Source of the DNA: Rhabdophis nuchalis
Taxonomy: Eukaryota; Chordata; Lepidosauria; Squamata; Natricidae
Reading direction: 5' to 3'
Length of the DNA: 64,000 nt
Assembly: GCA_039707465.1 (NCBI GenBank)
Contig: CM077643.1
Coordinates: forward strand, 67,582,605-67,646,604
The position numbers and the translations under genes are program-made. Below are positions 21,640 to 32,682 of this stretch, one piece after another (position 1 is the first letter of the stretch; every line of letters begins with the position of its first letter). Below the pieces are notes generated by a model. The model was not told the DNA's origin. It saw only the letters and a list, made by a program, of their open reading frames with translations, and did no database searches.

Positions 21640-22480
21640 TTTTAATACTGTACCCTGTTTCATGTTTCTTTTTTTTCCCTTGCAATGTTTTTCTTGTTTT
21701 TCCTCCTACAGAAGCTTTTATTGCGCCAAAGGCAGTATTCTTTCATGCATATGTTACTGAACAATTTTGAGTGATCCAGTAACTGTAAAGATTTACTAGA
21801 TTATGCAGTTAAACAGCCATTAAAAGCTAATTTTTCTTCTAGGATTATCCTCTCAGTAAAATTGGATTCATTATTTCACTTTAATAGGAATGAATAAATA
21901 AATTAAATCAAGTTTTTTTAAATAAATAAAATGCATATATACACACACACACACATATACACATACACACATTCACACATGCATACATAATCTTTAAATG
22001 TCACTGGGAGATATTTGATTTTTATATTTGACTGAACTCTTGCTTAGTTAATAGAAGAAAATGGTCACCCATAATTTGGATGGTTTTTTCACTTTATGAA
22101 ACTTTTGATATTTGAAAAAGGATGCAGATATTTTTTAGATGTTTAGTCAGTTTAATTGTAAAAGATTAATGATTTTGGGGGTAATAGATGACAATCCATA
22201 CTCTGACAATATTAGGTATGTGTGTCTATGTTGCATTTGTGCATTCTCATGAACCTCAAAAGATAAGATATAATTTGCTGAAACTGTATGGCTTATATGA
22301 AAAGAAAGATATAAATTAATATTTCCCCCTACACAAAACTGCAAAGAAAGTAACATCAGAAGAGAAAGGTTAAATATCTCAATTATTAATTCTATGCATC
22401 TGCTATGAAGTAATATGGAAGATCATGTGGAATTGTCCTAGATCTAAATATAACTGAAAATTTGTTCTATGTCAGTATTA
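21640..22480. other. no gene; (CA)n near 21943-21985
   Basis: AT-rich DNA with an interrupted CA/TACA tract. Nothing else recognised. Confidence 0.5.
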
Positions 22481-22489
22481 TATCTACTT

Positions 22490-22645
22490 CAAAGGTGGTA
22501 TTCAGCCGGTTCTCTCTAGTTTGGGCGAATCGGTAGCAGCGGCTGTGGGAGGCTCCATCCACCAGTCTTGATGTAATGAGCGACCTTCTGTGCATGCACA
22601 TTCACATTTGCAAACCGTTGGGGAAGGTAAGTGAATCCACCACTG
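22490..22645. mobile_element. hAT-type MITE, 156 bp, perfect 8-bp TSD
   Basis: Termini are CAAAGGTGGTATTCAGCC and GAATCCACCACTG, with ATCTACTT at 22482-22489 and 22646-22653. It is the smallest intact family member here. The interior 'GTGCATGCACATTCACA' resembles the truncated copy at 53354 and the core of the 809-bp element at 36098. Confidence 0.88.
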
Positions 22646-22914
22646 ATCTACTTATGTTTTTATTTACAATCTATATAACCCATCCCAAGGAAATGCTCTT
22701 TCAGAGTTGTAGCGATAAAGACAGCTTGTCAACCAGCCACATACAGTTATAGGGTGACTTTCGGTCAATTGCACTCTCTCAGAGGCACCCATCTCACAGT
22801 GCTGTTGTTCTGGGGAGGACAAAGCTGTACTGGATGTGCTCACCACCTTGTGTGCACTCACATATTTCATTCTCGGCAAACCAGTTGTTAAATTATGTGA
22901 AGCCTACCTCAGTT

Positions 22915-23170
22915 TCAGTTTATTTGGATTTATATCCCGCCCTATCTCCCCGAAGGGCTGCTCACAGGTAAATATAAAACAATGCAATAAATACAATACA
23001 GTGTTAAAATGAAATTAAATAAACTAGCCTGTGCTAAAATATAACTAAAAACTTTTAAAATCCCCTACCAAATATAGTTAAATTATTTCTAGTCTAAAAT
23101 CTAGGCTAAAGTCTAAGCTAAAATCTAAAACCTAAGCTCTAAGCTAGGCCAGCTAGGTGAAAGAAGTGTG
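22915..23170 (-). mobile_element. L2-like LINE 3' end
   Basis: On the minus strand it runs from 'AACACACTTCTTTCACC' (end of ORF2) through an AT-rich UTR to 'GCCCTTCGGGGAGATAGGGC' and 'GGGATATAAATCC'. There is no long microsatellite at this tail, unlike the other copies. Confidence 0.75.
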
Positions 23171-23449
23171 TTTTCAGTGAAACCAAAGGTTACCAGAGAC
23201 ATTAAAATTCATCAATAGTTGGGGATATCAGACATGCAATGTTGATCATTCATAAATAATCCTTGAATTTACATTCACAAGTTATTTCTTTAAAAAAATA
23301 TAATCATCTTTAGCAGACAAGCTACATATTAACTCCAATCATCCAGGGTGTTTAAAGGTCTCTGGAATCTTCCAAATAAGTAGAATCCTAGAGTGTATAA
23401 TGGAAGCATGTTCTTAAATAGAACTTGAGTTGTAAAGAAATGTGTAGAA

Positions 23450-23584
23450 CAGGGGTCCCCAACCTTTGCAACTTTAAGTCTGAAGGACTTCAGTTCCCAG
23501 ACTTCTCCAGCCAGCAAAGCTGGCTGGAGAAGTCTGGGAGCTGAAGTCCTTCAGACTTAAAGCTGCAAAGGTTGGGGACCCCTG
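23450..23584. mobile_element. palindromic hAT-like MITE, 135 bp, perfect 8-bp TSD
   Basis: The element folds almost completely on itself: CAGGGGTCCCCAACC at the left and GGTTGGGGACCCCTG at the right, with arms of about 65 bp. The flanks at 23442-23449 and 23585-23592 are both GTGTAGAA. Such a hairpin leaves no room for coding. A decayed relative lies at 44071-44202. Confidence 0.92.
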
Positions 23585-23592
23585 GTGTAGAA

Positions 23593-24222
23593 GACACAGT
23601 TATTCTCCTGCTAAAGAGATAAGCATCCCTGAAGCTGTATAATAACTCTAGCAAGCATTGCTAGTTTGGCCTTCTCAGGGAGGCTGAACATTGGAGCAAT
23701 GATCTAATTATTCCAATGCTACTGATTGCTCTTCAGATGTCCTGCCTCAGTAATTAGGGCATGCTGACAATCAGCAGGAGCCAAAAGTGGCTCTACACAA
23801 ATTCCAGTCATTTCATTCTTGTCTTTGCTTTTAACTTTGGTATTATTTGATTTTCCTACATACCTATTGCATCACAGCTCCATGGGCTAGCCTTTTAAGA
23901 ATGGCAAGCTGCTGAAGGCTCTGAGAACTGTCAATAGCTAAAAAGCAGACCAGTTGAATGGTTTAGTGTCATGCTGAAAAATTACCATGCATTTTTTTCT
24001 ACTGATCATTATTAATTTGATAAAAGAAATTGTCTTTGAACTTTTATTTCAAGGTAATAAACAATTTTTATAAAATTCCTACAGCTCAAATCTAATATTG
24101 CACTTATTAAATTATAAGATGACTAAGAGATATGAGTTCTGCCTTTTCATGGACTTCAGCATTCCTGATTTCCTTGCTTCAATTTACTTTCAAGAAAAAA
24201 ACTAGATTTCAGAATGGAACTT
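23593..24222. other. no recognised feature
   Basis: No coding frame or repeat boundary could be supported. Confidence 0.5.
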
Positions 24223-24225
24223 TTA

Positions 24226-25830
24226 TTTATTTTATTTTATTTTTATTTTATTAAATTTATACCCTGCCCTTCTCCTTGTTAGGACCCAGGGCGGCGCACA
24301 GGCATTTAAAAAAACACAAAATACAATAAATATCAATTAAAATGTAATTAAATTCATCAACCCGTGCTAAAAACCCAATATTAAAAACCCTTACCAAATT
24401 ATAAATTTTCTTTAAAAAGTCAGAAACGGGGGGCTATTCTAGGCCGGCTTGTTGGAATAAGTACGTCTTAAGACGTTGGCGGAAGAGGCGGAGGTCCGAG
24501 ATAGTGCGAAGGTCAGGGGGTAGGTCGTTCCAGAGGGCCGGGCCCGCCACAGAGAAGGCCCTTCCTCTGGGTGTCGCCAACCGGCATTGCCCGGCCGACG
24601 GCACCCGAAGAGGACCCCTCTGTGGGAGCGGATCGGGCGAAGGGATGTATGGGGCAGGAGGCGGTCTCGTATATAGCCCCGAGCCATGGAGCGATTTAAA
24701 GATGGTCGTCAATACCTTGAAGCGCACTCGAAAGGCCACAGGCAGCCAGTGCAGCTCGCGCAGGAGAGGTGTTACGTGGGTTTGCCTTGGGGCACCCATA
24801 ATCACCCGCGCGGCCGCATTCTGTACTAACTGTAGCCTTCGAGTGCACCTCAAGGGAAGCCCCATGTAGAGAGCGTTACAGTAATCCAGCCGGGATGTCA
24901 CAAGTGCTTGAGTGACTGTGCGAAGGGCTCCCCTGTCCAGTAAGGGGCGCAACTGGCGTATCAGGCGTACCTGATAGAACGCCCCCCTGGCCACGGCCGC
25001 CACATGGTCCTCCATGGACGGCCGGGAATCCAGGAGGACGCCCAAGTTGCGCGCCCTCTCCATGGGGGCCAGTTGTTTGCCCCCAATGGCCAGTGTTGGA
25101 CTTATCTGGCTGAACCGGGGTGCCGGAAACCACAGCCACTCGGTCTTGGACGGGTTGAGCTTGAGTTTGTTACTACCCATCCAGATCCGTACGGCCTCCA
25201 GACACCTGGACAGCACCTCGACGGCATCGTTGGGGTGGTTTGGGGTGGATATGTACAACTGAGTGTCATCAGCGTACAGATGGTATTCCACCCCAAAACC
25301 ACGGATGATCTCGCCCAGCGGCTTCATGTAGGTGTTGAACAGAAGTGGCGAGAGGACCGCCCCTAGAGGAACCCCACATATGAGGGGCCTCGGGGACGAC
25401 CTCTGCCCTCCTGCCAACACCCATTGCAACCGACCAGAGAGGTAGGACGAGAACCACTGTAGGACGGTGCCTCTCAGCCCCAACCCCCCCCAATCGGTGC
25501 AATAAGATACCATGGTCGATGGTATCAAAAGTCGCTGAGAGATCTAATAGGACAAGGATAGAGGAACAACCTCTATCCCGTGCCCTCCAGAGATCATCCA
25601 CCAACACGACCAATGCCATCTCAGTGCTGTGACCGGGCCGGAAGCTGGACTGGCGCGGGTCTAGATAATCAACTTCCTCCAGATGTCGGGGAAACTGTTG
25701 AGCCACCACACTCTCGACAACCTTCACTAAAAAGTGAAGGTTGGAGACGGGACGATAGTTCTCTAATAAAGCCGGGTCCAGGGATGGTTTCTTGAGGAGG
25801 GGCCTCACCACCGCCTCTTTCAAGATGGTT
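24226..25830 (-). mobile_element. L2-like LINE, 1.6 kb, 5' truncated
   Basis: The 3' end (low coordinates) has a TTTTATTT-rich tail, then the conserved UTR 'GCGCCGCCCTGGGTCC' read on the minus strand, followed upstream by ORF2. Homology stops at about 25828, within the linker just upstream of 'EAVVRPLLKKPSLDP'. Beyond it lies unrelated sequence (25850-26540). Confidence 0.88.
24434..25828 (-). pseudogene. L2-like ORF2 reverse transcriptase, split by a homopolymer frameshift
   Basis: Two overlapping frames together cover the reverse transcriptase and C-terminal domain. The upstream frame (25828 down to about 25490) has VVRPLLKKPSLDP, VESVVAQQ, GHSTEMAL and motif A LLDLSATFD. The downstream frame (25528-24434) has [14 protein letters not shown], the catalytic [25 protein letters not shown] and [10 protein letters not shown]. 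The switch falls on a run of eight G (C on the plus strand, 25484-25491), a typical one-base slip. A further stretch near 24600-24680 reads out of frame between two compensating indels, replacing the usual '[16 protein letters not shown]'. The PQG of motif B is altered to PLG. The endonuclease is absent, so the copy is dead. Confidence 0.82.
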
Positions 25831-25849
25831 CTCATCTGATTTGGGTGTG

Positions 25850-26540
25850 CAGCAGCACCAGCAGAATCATCTACATTTTCTAATGATAAAGTAGGTCTTA
25901 AACTATCAGCAAGATAAATTGGATATACATTTTCAATAACCTTGAAAATTGTAGATAAACAGAGGTGCCCTACATTTGTGTCCTGTCCCAGCCCATGGAA
26001 ATCATAGAACACTAGCAGGTTTTACATTTTTATTAAAACATATTTTCAAATTGTAGTTCCTCATGTCCAAAATACTCAGTCCAAAAAATTCAACCAGATC
26101 TAGAGACAAGAAAGAGTTCAAATTGTAGACAAGATACTACAGGGTCAAACAAATATCCTATGGGAGTCTAGGACCATTACTTGAGAAGATAGGCTGGGGA
26201 GTTGAAGTGACAAGGAAAATGAAAAGTTGTCACTAACAGATCTGTAAAGTGAGCAGCTATATCAGAGTTATAACCATATAACTCTGATTTGTTTCTTTGG
26301 CAGGATGGAGTTATTTCTGGCCAATAATCTTGCTGAATACCTTTGTCAAGCCCTCCTTTCTTTGTAATGGGCCCTTGCATTGGGAGAAGATCTTAGCTCT
26401 GCATTTGGGGTGGGAGTGAGTCGTGTAGTGGGTCATCACCTCATTAAAATCTCTGTTATTTCGGATGGCAAGGTTAACATTACTCTGGGTTTCATTCATT
26501 CTTTCAGCTCTCAGCTTCCTCAGTGTGGCTAGCCACAAAG
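25850..26540 (-). other. unassigned sequence with a short preserved frame
   Basis: On the minus strand, 26538-26311 keeps 75 codons open (motifs AIRNNRDFNEV and HYTTHSHPKC). An AATAAA lies downstream at 26034-26029, close to where the L2-like LINE begins. I do not recognise the peptide. It may be a processed-pseudogene fragment, part of another retroelement, or chance. The same strand orientation as the adjoining LINE raises the possibility of a chimeric insertion. Confidence 0.2.
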
Positions 26541-27148
26541 GCTAACTTTATTCTGTCTCACACTCAAAGAAAGTATCTCTTCCTTGCCAGACCTATCAAT
26601 CAAACTGCTTATCTCTTAGCATTCTGAATAGGGACTCAAGGCTGACCTTCTGAATTTTACAAAGTTGGGGAAGATTGTACACTTATGACCATGAATGGAT
26701 AGGTATCAGACACTGTCACAAAGTGTTAATGTTCTGACAATGGAGGTGTGGCAGCAAGGCTACAAATGCCACTGTATACCAGGCTCTATATCAGTATCTT
26801 TTTCTGTGGGTTCCCTGTCTCTGGGCCATTGTTCTCTGATATCTGAACTAATTAATTACATAATTGACTATAGGGTATTGAAGATAATCCATGACCCTGA
26901 CATAACTACATTTTGACTGAAGATATGAGGTAATTCCAAAGAAGAATCAATTTAGCAACCAAGACTTCCTGGCATCCCCAACCTTCCTGGCACTCCAGAA
27001 GCATAAACCAGTAATGCACATGATTCCATAAGGGACTTTAGCTTTCTTTTTTCTTTTTACTCTTGCTCAGAAATATCAAACTTTGCTAATGTGGTGGTTC
27101 AAGCTGCCACTAGTCGCAGGAGAAGACACGGTTGCCAATCTGCTATAC

Positions 27149-27523
27149 CAGAGATGGCGAACCTATGGCACGGGTGCCACAGGTGGCACGCGGAACCATT
27201 TCTTAGGGCACGTGAGGTGTTGCCCTGACAGCACTAGCATGCATGTGTGCACTGGCCAGCTGATTTAGGCCTTCTTTTGATGCCATTTGTCACCCTCTGG
27301 AGGCTTTGGGGAAGCTCCTGAAGCCTCTGGAGGTGGGAGGGAGGCTGTTTTCACCCTCCCCAGGTTCCTAGAAAGCCTCTGGAGCCTGGGGAGGGCAAAA
27401 AAACTGTGCCAAAAGCAGGGGGTCACGCACATAGTATTATGGGTGTGGCACGCCCATGCATAACCCCCCCCCCGTGCTCCCCCCGCTTTTGGCACGTGAG
27501 CCAAAAAAGGTTAGCCATCACTG
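27149..27523. mobile_element. hAT-type MITE, 375 bp, GGCGAACC family, perfect 8-bp TSD
   Basis: Termini are CAGAGATGGCGAACCTATGG and AAAGGTTAGCCATCACTG. The flanks 27141-27148 and 27524-27531 are both TGCTATAC. The core has GC-rich inverted segments (CCTCCCCAGG and CCTGGGGAGG) and ends with GGCACGTGAGCC, the complement of the start region. Non-coding sibling of 58101-58471. Confidence 0.92.
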
Positions 27524-27531
27524 TGCTATAC

Positions 27532-28815
27532 CATCATGGCAAACCAGAAAATTGAGTGACTAGATAGAGCAAAACATAAAGCTGTGGCGCCCCCACCCAA
27601 AAGCAAAAACATATTGTAAAGTTTGCATTTTAAATGAGAAAAAATATTTTCTATATTGATGCATCCAACTTCTGTATAAGCTTTTGGTTAGCTATTGGAA
27701 GCTATTGTACCATCCTTTCTGCATTTCTGCTATGCCTTCCCTAAAACTGGTACAAAGGAATATTTGAAAAATATATTGCAGAATAACCCATAAGGGTATC
27801 CAAAAGATGCTCAGCTAGCTTTAAATTCTCCACAGGGTCTAACATCCTAGCTATTTTCACCTCATTATGCCAAAAACTAAAACATTACAGATCATGTATG
27901 CATCTTCTTTCAGATTAAGCCTTGAATCTTGACACATCTCAAATCAAACTGGATCATCATCAAATCTCAGATTTCCAACTCGGAATAAATCATGTGTCCT
28001 TTGAATCCATTTTAACTGAACCAGGAATGCTTCACACAGGTCTACTGAGTATTATGTAACTCTGTAAACTGATTACACTAAAATAACGCAATAGTTTAAA
28101 GAGGGTATACATTTAAAAACTTACTATTGTGTTTCTGTGAGAAAAATAGAAATGCTCTTAAAATTTGCTTTGGGCTTTTGCTTTGTTTTTACCTGCGAAA
28201 AGTCCCAGTGGGCAGTTGCAGTGTCACACAGTTTAAAAACCTCTGGGTACACAGTCTAAAATATAAGTATTAACAATAAGGGATGTATTTATTTCTTGCT
28301 TAACCCCAAACCCGATTAATTAAATTATTTGTTTTATTCATGGAGAGAAGAGGATCCCATAAGTTCATTGATCATTCTAGAGAGGTCATGGCATGACAAA
28401 TTTTGAAAACTCTTACATTAGCTTCTTTCCCTGAGGCCTATATATGGGTTTGGAATAAAGTACAGTTTAGTCTCTCAATTTATAAAGCAACTGTTTCTAG
28501 CCGTGATTAAACTGCCAATCATTCTGGCATAACACACAGTTTTTGAAGCACAGCCTGCTCAAAGGACCATGAGATTAAAATAACACGTTAGGCTTTAGGG
28601 TCAATTGTCATTCTGTCTGATCTTGCATAATACCTACCTGCCCCATTCTAACTGTATTCATGCATCCAGGCCATATATACATAAATAGAATTAAGGTGCT
28701 TATGAATCAATATTCTTTTCTTTAAAAAAATATTTCTTACTGTGCATAAGATAAACATAAAAGCAGACTCTGCAATGACAGTATGGTTTTGTTTAATGAT
28801 ATATAACAAAAATGC
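27532..28815. other. no recognised feature
   Basis: AT-rich DNA without a supported gene or repeat. Confidence 0.5.
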
Positions 28816-28819
28816 TCTA

Positions 28820-28975
28820 ACACTGCAAGTCTTTAAGAAGACTTTAAGAAGATGTTGGATAGCCATTTGTCTGAAATGGTATAGGGCTTCCTGCCTAGGC
28901 AGGGGGTTGGACTAGAAGACCTCCAAGGTCCTTTTCAACTCTGCTATTGTATTGTATTGTATTGTATTGTAAAAA
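28820..28975 (+). mobile_element. CR1 LINE 3' end
   Basis: It starts in the last ORF2 codons (VFKK-like) and contains 'GGGGGTTGGACTAGAAGACC' and 'TCAACTCTGCTATTG', the standard CR1 3' end of sauropsids. It is followed by (TATTG)n. About 150 bp, severely 5' truncated, as most CR1 copies are. Confidence 0.9.
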
Positions 28976-29061
28976 TGCATAGGAAGGTCTTTGACGACTA
29001 TAATTCATTACAGAAAATCGTCTTGCTATTCTGCTCTATATTCATGTAGAATGTACTCCTG

Positions 29062-29345
<284 letters not shown>

Positions 29346-30455
29346 AAATGATGAAGGTCTCTATGTTTTCATAGAGTTTTGTCTGAAATATACATTTGGA
29401 AATTGTCTTGGAAGACATTCTGAATGTCAGCTTCTGTAAGAAGAACAAAAAACTTGTACAGCAGAAAAGGAACATGCAGCATCTTTTGTACAGAGCTGAG
29501 ATAACATTTCTTAGATGATATTTTTGGGAGAAAACTTTTGACATTTTCTTTTTTATACACCAGGAAAAAAAGGTCACTGTTAAATTTTATGTCTAATCTG
29601 TTAACTACTTTGAGTGCATATGTGTATGGGAATGGGGGTAAAAGTTTAATCGAGATTGCCATTTTTGTCCCATTTTCACCTGAAAATATTATGTCTGTCT
29701 AGGATATTGTTACTATATATTCTTAACTAAGACATAATGATGGCTAGTCTGTTAGCACAAAACATATAAGCAAATAAGGAAGGAGGTTGATTTTGCTACT
29801 AATTATGAGAAATCCTCTGAAAAACTGTGGGTGACACTTATTTTGACAAACATAATGAAATGATCTCTCTTCTCAATTTTATGAAGTAACGAGACAAGGA
29901 TTCCAAGAAGTGATTTTGAATTCTTCATCTCACATAGTACTTACTTGTAATTCTGATAGAAGGATATTGTAGTTTGATAAAGATTTTTTAAAACTTGGAT
30001 ATTCACCATTAAAAACAATCCCAAAGCAGATTAGCCAAATAACCACAGCATTCAGCTCACACTTCTGTAATATCTATTTCGAAATAGATATTGTCTTTAT
30101 TATGCAATTTGTCAAATCAGAATTATCTGGGGATTTATATAAGATGGAGCAACTGAGTGTTTCTGCTGATTGCTAACAGAAGTCAATGTGTTAGTTATGC
30201 ATATAGATATCATAATACATTTCATGTAAATAAAACTATTATACATCCATTCAGTTTGGAATAATTATTTTGAAGCAAAACTAGAAAGCAGTGAATTTAT
30301 TTTGCTGACCTTCTGTCTTTTTGCCTGTAAATTTTGCATGATTCTCTTCATCGATTGTTCAGCAGAAAAAAAAATGTTCATATTTGTACGGTAAATAGTT
30401 TGTGTACTTTTCTGAATATAAACATTTTCTGCAAGCAATTTTGAGGTGTTCGTGG
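29346..30455. other. no gene; perfect 24-bp palindrome
   Basis: AT-rich DNA. A perfect 24-bp palindrome lies at 30069-30092 (AATATCTATTTC and its complement). No gene is visible. Confidence 0.5.
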
Positions 30456-30456
30456 T

Positions 30457-30850
30457 ATTTATTTATTTTATTTTATTTATTCAATTTGTAAACCGCACCA
30501 ATCTCCGTCAGGACGGACTCTGGGCGGTGCACAGGACATTAAAACACAATAAATAAATAACAAATATACAAAAGTTAAAAAGAAATTAAATGACAAACCT
30601 GGCTCTATCGTTCCTAGATCTAAATTCTATGCTAGTCCAGCTTGCTGAAAGAGATGTGTCTTAAGTGAGCGGCGGAAGAAGGGAAGGTCCATAATAGTAC
30701 GAAGTTCGGGGGGAGGTCGTTCCAGAGGGCGGGCCCTGCCACAGAGAAGGCCCTACTCCTGGGCGTCGCCAGCCTGCATTGACCGGCGGTTGGCACCCTG
30801 AGGAGGCCCTCTCTGTGGGAACGAATCGGTCGATGGGAGGTATGTGGCAT
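30457..30850 (-). mobile_element. L2-like LINE 3' end with ORF2 C-terminus
   Basis: The tail reads 'GCACCGCCCAGAGTCC' on the minus strand. Upstream of it are the last ~75 codons of ORF2: [33 protein letters not shown] and NDLPP. The frame shifts after NDLPP (FVLLW instead of D.R...TDLR). Truncated at about 30850. Its 3' UTR subtype ('CACCAATCTCCGTCAGGACGG', 21 nt at 30496-30516) matches the small insertion at 41358. Confidence 0.85.
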
Positions 30851-31390
30851 ATAACAGGATACTTTAGTCAAGTAGCATTCTGGAAAACAGGAGTAAGGAG
30901 TCTGGTGTCCCTCATTAGTTAATAAGAGGAGCTGGGGAGGATGACACTGTTGGATAAAAGGAAATAAGTTGTTAGGGTCTCAACTGTGCTGAGAATAAGA
31001 GCTAAAGCACCACGGGACATGCCATTGTCCCTGAGTTGGTTGCAGATGATTGGATGCTTGGATTGATAGATCTCCAATTAGGAAAGCTGAATGTCTTATG
31101 TGCATGGTGGAGATTGTAATATTGAATATTGTAATAATCAGGTGGTGACTGGAAGGGGATGTTTTGACAGGCATCACAGGGAGATACCATCTGGGCTTAG
31201 TGCCAACAGCTTTTTCTAGTCCTCTATAATCAGGCCCAGGACTAGTCAGCCAACCAACAGGTTCCAGGTTTTTGGCTACATCTACTTAATGCCACATCAT
31301 TCAGTAATAAGACTTTTCATTTATGATCTTATTATTGAGGAGAGAGCCTACTGATATTGCCAGTAAATTGGCAATATTGGTAATATCTGT

Positions 31391-31620
31391 ATTACCAAAA
31401 CATGGCTCGGTCTGGAAGAGGCAGTTTTCTTCTCTGAGATATGCTCAGACAGATTTAGTGTTTGGCACTTGTCAAGGGCCTAGGAGTGGGGAGGAGGGGT
31501 AACAGCAGTCATTCAGGGATATCTGGTAGCATTCAGGGGTGCTACTGCACAAGCTGCCTGTTGTAAGAGTCTGTTTCTGAAACTGGACTTAGTTACACAT
31601 GGAGACTTACAAGGTTAAAA
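31391..31620 (+). pseudogene. L2-group AP endonuclease fragment
   Basis: Translated from 31391: ITKTWLGLEEAVFFSEICS, then FSVWHLSRA, a TAG stop at 31481-31483, EWGGGVTAVI, and KSLFLKL. This lines up with the LINE endonuclease block 'VTETWL ... G.GGGVAV...  SL.LKL'. The conserved catalytic-site Glu of TETWL is Lys here. With a stop and most of the protein missing it is inert. It is the only endonuclease region of an L2-type element that I found in the window. Confidence 0.65.
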
Positions 31621-31634
31621 CAACAAAACTATAC

Positions 31635-31706
31635 CTACACACACATATATAAACATACATACATATACGCACGTGCGTGTATGTGTGTGTGTGTGTGTGA
31701 GTGTGC
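31635..31706. repeat. self-complementary CA/TG microsatellite
   Basis: A CA/TA-rich left half and a TG-rich right half are joined at CGCACGTGCG, so the tract can fold into a long hairpin. It lies between the endonuclease relic and the decayed C-terminal region of the same LINE. Confidence 0.8.
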
Positions 31707-32490
31707 AATAAATATATAAATTATGATTAAAATTATGGCAAAGGAAGGGAAGAATGTGCAGAAGCTGAGATGGTATCTACTATTAGTCATTAACCAGCAC
31801 CAGTGTGATAATCTTGTATTTGGGCCTCAGGAAATCTGGTTGAGCCCAGTCTTCAAGTGCTTATGGAAGGTCAGGATGGTGGCGTTACATTGGCCCATCC
31901 CAACTGGTCAGACAGTGAAGTTACAGATCCTCTCAATTAAAGAATTTGGGTTGACAGCTCCAAGAAGAAGGCCTTCTTTGCTGTCATCTCCACCTTTGGA
32001 AATATTCTTCCGCCATTGGTGAAGTGGGCCCCTGTTCTCCTGGCCTTTTGAAAGAATTTGAAGACCTGGCTATGCTGACTGACATGGGGCTCATAGAGAA
32101 GCACATCACCTTATGGTTGCCTTTCCCCCTGCCTTTTTAATTTGTATTAGTCTATTATTCTTTTAGCTGCTGACTTTTTACTGAGATATAATGTTTTTGT
32201 ATGGTTTGTGTTGTGGCCCAGCCAGCTCCGGATGAGCTCCTGATGGACTCTTCTAGTGAGGAGTCCTATGAGTCTCCTCTGGAGGAGGAGGGAGATCTTG
32301 AGGAAGCAGAGAGCCTGGTTGGCCACCAGGAGGTGCCTGGGTCATGGAGCAGTGGGGAGGATCAGAGCCAGTTTGTCCCTGATGCTTGATTATGCAGGGC
32401 TGAGAATAGGAGGCAACAGTTACATCAGAAGCAAGCTCGGAGGCCCTGAATTGGAATCAGCTGGTTAATGAATGGCCCCTCCCAAGAGAG

Positions 32491-32497
32491 TTTATAA
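32491..32497 (+). promoter_or_regulatory. putative LTR TATA box
   Basis: TTTATAA, preceded by CCCCTCCCAAGAGAG, two thirds of the way into the LTR, as expected for the U3/R promoter. Position and sequence only. Confidence 0.45.
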
Positions 32498-32616
32498 GGA
32501 AGGCTGGGGGGAGGGGTCATTTGCAGGGAACAACATCGACGACAACTTCTTGCAAAATTCTGGTCAGTCAAATCTGTAAAATCTCTGTCTTTGTTATGTG
32601 AATTAGGGCTTGCAAT

Positions 32617-32682
32617 CAAGGAGATAGTGGCAAGCAGCCAAGGAGATAGTGGCAAGCAACCAAGGAGATAGTGGCAAGCAGC
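32617..32682. repeat. three tandem 22-bp repeats in the LTR
   Basis: The unit CAAGGAGATAGTGGCAAGCA plus GC occurs three times without spacers (32617, 32639, 32661), with one substitution in the middle copy. It is located in the R/U5 part of the LTR. Its function is unknown. Confidence 0.9.

Noticed and set aside
24504..25366. Plus-strand open frames of 82-121 codons
   Set aside because: They are antisense shadows of the minus-strand L2-like ORF2. The same applies to 5051-5470 minus and 54238-55703 plus.
32617..32682. CRISPR-like direct repeats
   Set aside because: Three contiguous 22-bp units without spacers, inside a solo LTR in vertebrate DNA.
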